Positions 15,595 through 18,207 of a stretch of 18,207 nucleotides of DNA are shown here, piece by piece. The first letter of the stretch is position 1, and each line of letters starts with the position of its first letter. The stretch is from Candidatus Magasanikiibacteriota bacterium (GTDB taxonomy: Bacteria > Patescibacteriota > Patescibacteriia > Magasanikbacterales > UBA922), in NCBI GenBank assembly GCA_003230965.1, contig QIHL01000074.1, positions 1 through 18,207 on the forward strand. The letters are read 5' to 3'. The position numbers and the translations under genes are program-made. Below the pieces are notes generated by a model. The model did no database searches. It was not told the origin of the DNA and worked only from the letters and a program-made list of their open reading frames with translations.

Positions 15595-15659
15595 GCAGAA
15601 GGTGAATAGATTGATATTGTCATGATGGAGTAGTTTGTTATTTTTTAGAAAGTTTTTAA

Positions 15660-15735
15660 TGGTCGGGCTGGCGGGATTTGAACCCACGACCTCGTCGTCC
15701 CGAACGACGCGCGCTACCAACTGCGCCACAGCCCG
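15660..15735 (-). tRNA. tRNA-Pro (anticodon CGG)
   Basis: The 76-nt minus-strand sequence folds as a full cloverleaf. The acceptor stem is CGGGCTG with CAGCCCG, the D stem GCGC with GCGC, and the anticodon stem CGTCG with CGACG around the loop TTCGGGA. The T stem GTGGG pairs with CCCGC around TTCAAAT. The anticodon CGG reads proline codon CCG. The 3' end ACCA is encoded in the genome. C1 pairing with G72, before A73, is typical of bacterial tRNA-Pro. Confidence 0.97.
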
Positions 15736-15768
15736 ATGTATATATTATCTATTTTTGTTGACCGTCCT

Positions 15769-15796
15769 ATTATACTTATTTATTTAAAAAAATCAA
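15769..15796 (-). promoter_or_regulatory. Promoter of tRNA-Pro
   Basis: On the minus strand TTGATT (15796..15791) and a consensus TATAAT (15774..15769) are 16 bp apart. Transcription would begin near 15762, about 27 bases before the mature 5' end of the tRNA. Confidence 0.7.
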
Positions 15797-15799
15797 TAA

Positions 15800-15828
15800 T
15801 TGTTCTATAGATGTATCTATGGTATTCT
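15800..15828 (+). promoter_or_regulatory. Promoter of the pilT-like gene, with a palindrome in its spacer
   Basis: TTGTTC (15800..15805) and TATTCT (15823..15828) are 17 bp apart, and TGG before the -10 gives an extended -10. The spacer holds a perfect palindrome, ATAGAT-GT-ATCTAT (15807..15820), and CTATAG occurs at both 15805..15810 and 15827..15832. Transcription would begin near 15835, so the gene starts at ATG 15870, not at TTG 15819. Confidence 0.55.
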
Positions 15829-15869
15829 ATAGGCACGTGTTAGTAAAGTGCATATATATTTTTATTGTT

Positions 15870-16904
15870 ATGAAATCACTAGATTCTTTTTTTGAACAAG
15901 CTATTAGACAACAGGCATCAGATATTCATTTGGTCGGTGGAGAAAAACCAAGGCTACGCATTGATGGAGTATTAGTAGAAATTTATGATACACCACTTCC
16001 ACCCAAAGAGTTGATGTCAGCTATTTTTGGTATTTTGTCTTTGGAGCAAAAAAAAACATTTGAAGAAACTCATGAATTGGACATGGGGTACAAGTTAAAA
16101 GATACGAGATTCCGTATCAATGTACATCAGCAAGAAGGAAAAATTGGACTAGCCGCGCGTTTAATTCCGCATGATATTCCAACGCCAGATTATTTGCGTT
16201 TTGAACCCACATTAAAACAGTTTACAACGCTTATTGATGGACTAGTTCTTGTTGTTGGTCCTACAGGGTCTGGAAAGTCTACGACAATTGCAAGCATGAT
16301 TGAAGAGATTAATAAACAACGTAAAGCACATATCATCACGATTGAAGATCCGATTGAATTTCAATTTGAAGATAAACAGTGTTTGGTGGAACAGCGTGAG
16401 GTTGGCGAGGATACGTTATCGTTTGCCGAGGCATTAAAACATGTTTTGCGTCAAGATCCAAACGTAATTTTAGTTGGAGAAATGCGTGATCCTGAAACTA
16501 TTGCGATTGTTCTTACTGCTGCAGAGACAGGTCACTTAGTTTTTTCTACATTACATACTTCTAGTGCAGCTGAAGCTGTTGAACGTATAGTTGATGTATT
16601 TGACGGTGCAAAGCAAAAGCAAATTTTGATTCAGCTTTCGGCAGTGTTGCGTGGCGTCGTTGCACAACAATTACTTCCTACAGTTGATGGACATCGCGTG
16701 GTGGCACGAGAAATTTTGGTGAATACACCAGCCATTGCAAATTTAATTAAAGAAAATAATATTTCACAAATACGCAGTGTCATACAGACAGGTACAAAAG
16801 ATGGTATGGTTACTATGGAACATTCAGTCAAAGCATTATTGGATGAAGGATTGATTGACAAGGAAACGGCAGAAAAGCGATTGGAATTACAGCGAAAAGT
16901 GTAA
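15870..16904 (+). CDS. pilT: Type IV pilus retraction ATPase (PilT family)
   Basis: The 344-residue length matches PilT and not the longer PilB extension ATPases. Motifs in order are an N-terminal ASDIHLVGGEKPRLRIDG, Walker A GPTGSGKST at residues 130 to 138 with K136, and the Asp box ITIEDPIEF. The Walker B region VILVGEMRDPET and the His box HLVFSTLHTSSAAEAVERI follow. The C-terminal segment NTPAIANLIKENN corresponds to the AIRNLIRE-type motif linked to retraction. The protein forms cytoplasmic hexamers that depolymerise pili. No other pilus gene is in the window. It has its own promoter and lies 32 bp upstream of the penicillin-binding protein gene. Confidence 0.93.
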   Translation: MKSLDSFFEQAIRQQASDIHLVGGEKPRLRIDGVLVEIYDTPLPPKELMSAIFGILSLEQKKTFEETHELDMGYKLKDTRFRINVHQQEGKIGLAARLIPHDIPTPDYLRFEPTLKQFTTLIDGLVLVVGPTGSGKSTTIASMIEEINKQRKAHIITIEDPIEFQFEDKQCLVEQREVGEDTLSFAEALKHVLRQDPNVILVGEMRDPETIAIVLTAAETGHLVFSTLHTSSAAEAVERIVDVFDGAKQKQILIQLSAVLRGVVAQQLLPTVDGHRVVAREILVNTPAIANLIKENNISQIRSVIQTGTKDGMVTMEHSVKALLDEGLIDKETAEKRLELQRKV

Positions 16905-16936
16905 AAAGTAAGTTATTGTGAGTGTCCCCTGATTAT

Positions 16937-18207
16937 ATGCCACGTACAATTACCCACGGGACAATGCAACATACTGCAGAATACGGAGTTGATTATGCTA
17001 ATCGTATCCGTTTTTTGGTTGTTTGTATAGTTGTTATTGCTTGTATTATTATTGTACGTTTATTTATTTTAATGGTGCTTGAACATAGTTTTTATACTGC
17101 TTTAGCAACAGGATCTCAAGAAGTATACTCGCATCTTTTTCCTAAACGAGGAGATATTTATATTCAAGATTCTCGTACTGGACAAGTCTATCCCATTGCA
17201 ATGAATAAAGATGTGTACACGGTTTTTGCAGATACAAGATTTATCAAGACAGACAAAAAGGCGCATGCTGTAGCAAACGCATTAGCAACAGTATTTCACT
17301 ATGATGATTTGAAGAAATTGAAAGTGTATAAAGAAATAAATAGCAGAACTGATCCATACGTACGGTTGGAAAAAAATGTGGATAAGTCTGTCTTTATTCA
17401 ATTAAAAAAAATGAAATTGTCTGGAATTAATGGTTTAACTACTATAAAACGTTTTTATCCAGAAGGTACACTTGCTTCTAGTGTTGTTGGTTTTGTTGGA
17501 AAGGATATTAAAGGTGATAATGTAGGACGATATGGGATTGAAGGATACTGGAATAAGGAGCTTGCTGGTCAGGAAGGATATTCTCGCGAAGCACGGGGTC
17601 TTAAAGGAACCTGGTTGCCACTTGCGGGACGATCTTTTCAACCTGCGCAAAATGGTGTTACTATATTGCTTACGATTGATCGTACATTACAATATACATT
17701 ATGTAATGATCTGAAACAAAGCATGAAAAAATATGGAGCAGAGACTGCATCAGCTATTTTAATGAATCCACAGACTGGTGCGATACGTGTAATGTGTTCT
17801 TTCCCAAATTTTAATCCAAATACGTACAGTCAAGTTAATTCTTTGTCTGTATATAACAATAACACTATTTTTACTCCATACGAATCTGGTTCTGTATTCA
17901 AAATCGTTGGTATGGCAGGTGCTTTGAATGAAGGAGTGGTTACACCCAATACTACATTTATAGATTCTGGTAGTGCAGATGTTGGATGTAGAATTTCTGT
18001 TAGAAATGCAGATGATGCAGTATATGGAAAACAAACCATGACTGGTGTACTTAAAAATTCAATCAACACTGGTATGGTGTTTGTATTAGGAGATTCATTA
18101 TTTCGTCAGTATGTACACACATTTGGTTTTGGTTTGGATACAGGGATTCGGTTGAGTACAGAAGAACCTGGGAATGTAGATTCGTTGTCACGCGATACAG
18201 GGAATGG
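16937..18207 (+). CDS. Class B penicillin-binding protein (FtsI/PBP2-like), 3' end cut by window
   Basis: The frame opens at ATG 16937 and stays open to the window end, giving 423 visible codons. One N-terminal membrane helix (about residues 24 to 48) is followed by HLFPKRGDIY, the usual start of the PBP dimerisation domain. LTIDRTLQ leads into the transpeptidase domain. The catalytic SxxK is S319-V-F-K322 in ESGSVFKIV, where the common form is EPGSTFK, and the SxN motif is S375-I-N377 in KNSINTGM. The KTG motif and the end of the gene lie beyond the window. The enzyme cross-links peptidoglycan on the outer face of the membrane, in division or elongation. It follows the pilT-like gene by 32 bp with no clear promoter or Shine-Dalgarno between them. 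Confidence 0.92.
   Translation, partial: MPRTITHGTMQHTAEYGVDYANRIRFLVVCIVVIACIIIVRLFILMVLEHSFYTALATGSQEVYSHLFPKRGDIYIQDSRTGQVYPIAMNKDVYTVFADTRFIKTDKKAHAVANALATVFHYDDLKKLKVYKEINSRTDPYVRLEKNVDKSVFIQLKKMKLSGINGLTTIKRFYPEGTLASSVVGFVGKDIKGDNVGRYGIEGYWNKELAGQEGYSREARGLKGTWLPLAGRSFQPAQNGVTILLTIDRTLQYTLCNDLKQSMKKYGAETASAILMNPQTGAIRVMCSFPNFNPNTYSQVNSLSVYNNNTIFTPYESGSVFKIVGMAGALNEGVVTPNTTFIDSGSADVGCRISVRNADDAVYGKQTMTGVLKNSINTGMVFVLGDSLFRQYVHTFGFGLDTGIRLSTEEPGNVDSLSRDTGN

Noticed and set aside
15595..15659. Terminator between the exporter gene and tRNA-Pro
   Set aside because: I looked for a stem with a T run on either strand and found no convincing hairpin.
15819..15869. TTG start for the PilT-like protein
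   Set aside because: It lies inside the promoter spacer; PilT homology begins with the ASDIHL region shortly after ATG 15870.
16923..16963. TGTCCC and GGGACA inverted repeat around the start of the penicillin-binding protein gene
   Set aside because: Arms are only 6 bp with a 29-base loop and no extension, so chance pairing is likely.
1..18207. Alternative genetic code with UGA read as glycine
   Set aside because: All long genes are complete in the standard code, with no in-frame TGA needed to restore homology.

Overview
The window is AT-rich, almost entirely coding, and most likely from a Patescibacteria (Candidate Phyla Radiation) genome. The main clues are: a secreted protein (3954..5474) that combines Ig-like WxLSxxxGxKTVYV repeats, a KIHPF...FLSWYPNF-type domain and DxDxDGLSD calcium repeats, an architecture I associate from memory with Patescibacteria; no outer-membrane or LPS-specific gene; short gene spacing; and no Shine-Dalgarno sequence before any gene. 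I cannot assign a lineage below phylum level. The standard genetic code fits: the long frames have no in-frame TGA. All 15 complete genes end in TAA (12) or TAG (3), and all 15 chosen ATG starts are preceded by T.

Layout. (A) 1..2488 (+): the 3' end of a Wzy/O-antigen-ligase-like membrane protein with a C-terminal TPR tail, then an NAD-dependent sugar epimerase. A hairpin terminator follows, lying inside the coding sequence of the convergent gene. (B) 2485..3873 (-): a polyprenyl-phosphate glycosyl-1-phosphate transferase, the likely priming enzyme for glycan assembly. (C) 3874..3953: a compact, nearly symmetric divergent promoter. (D) 3954..11108 (+): a seven-gene run encoding a secreted calcium-repeat protein, a secreted subtilisin-like protease, a UDP-glucuronate decarboxylase-like SDR, a GT2, a DUF2304 membrane partner, a GT4 and a YtxH-like small protein. 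It ends in a strong intrinsic terminator at 11126..11150. (E) 11237..15594 (+): a MarR regulator with a palindromic operator in its own leader, two HlyD-type adaptors of very different design, and a 14-TM DHA2 (EmrB-type) exporter. (F) 15660..15735 (-): tRNA-Pro(CGG), with its own promoter. (G) 15870..end (+): a PilT-type retraction ATPase, then a class B penicillin-binding protein cut by the window end.

How the parts fit together. A and B plus the sugar genes of D can supply a surface-glycan pathway: primer transferase, nucleotide-sugar enzymes, glycosyltransferases, polymerase or ligase. The protease and calcium-repeat protein head the D operon, so secreted surface proteins and glycan synthesis are probably co-expressed. 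E is a self-contained, drug-responsive-looking efflux operon resembling emrRAB. G concerns type IV pilus retraction and septal or lateral wall synthesis. I saw no mobile element, CRISPR array, phage gene or defence system. The most interesting signals are regulatory: start-codon context, stop-codon bias, the symmetric divergent promoter with a possibly leaderless transcript, the MarR operator, and the palindrome inside the pilT promoter spacer.
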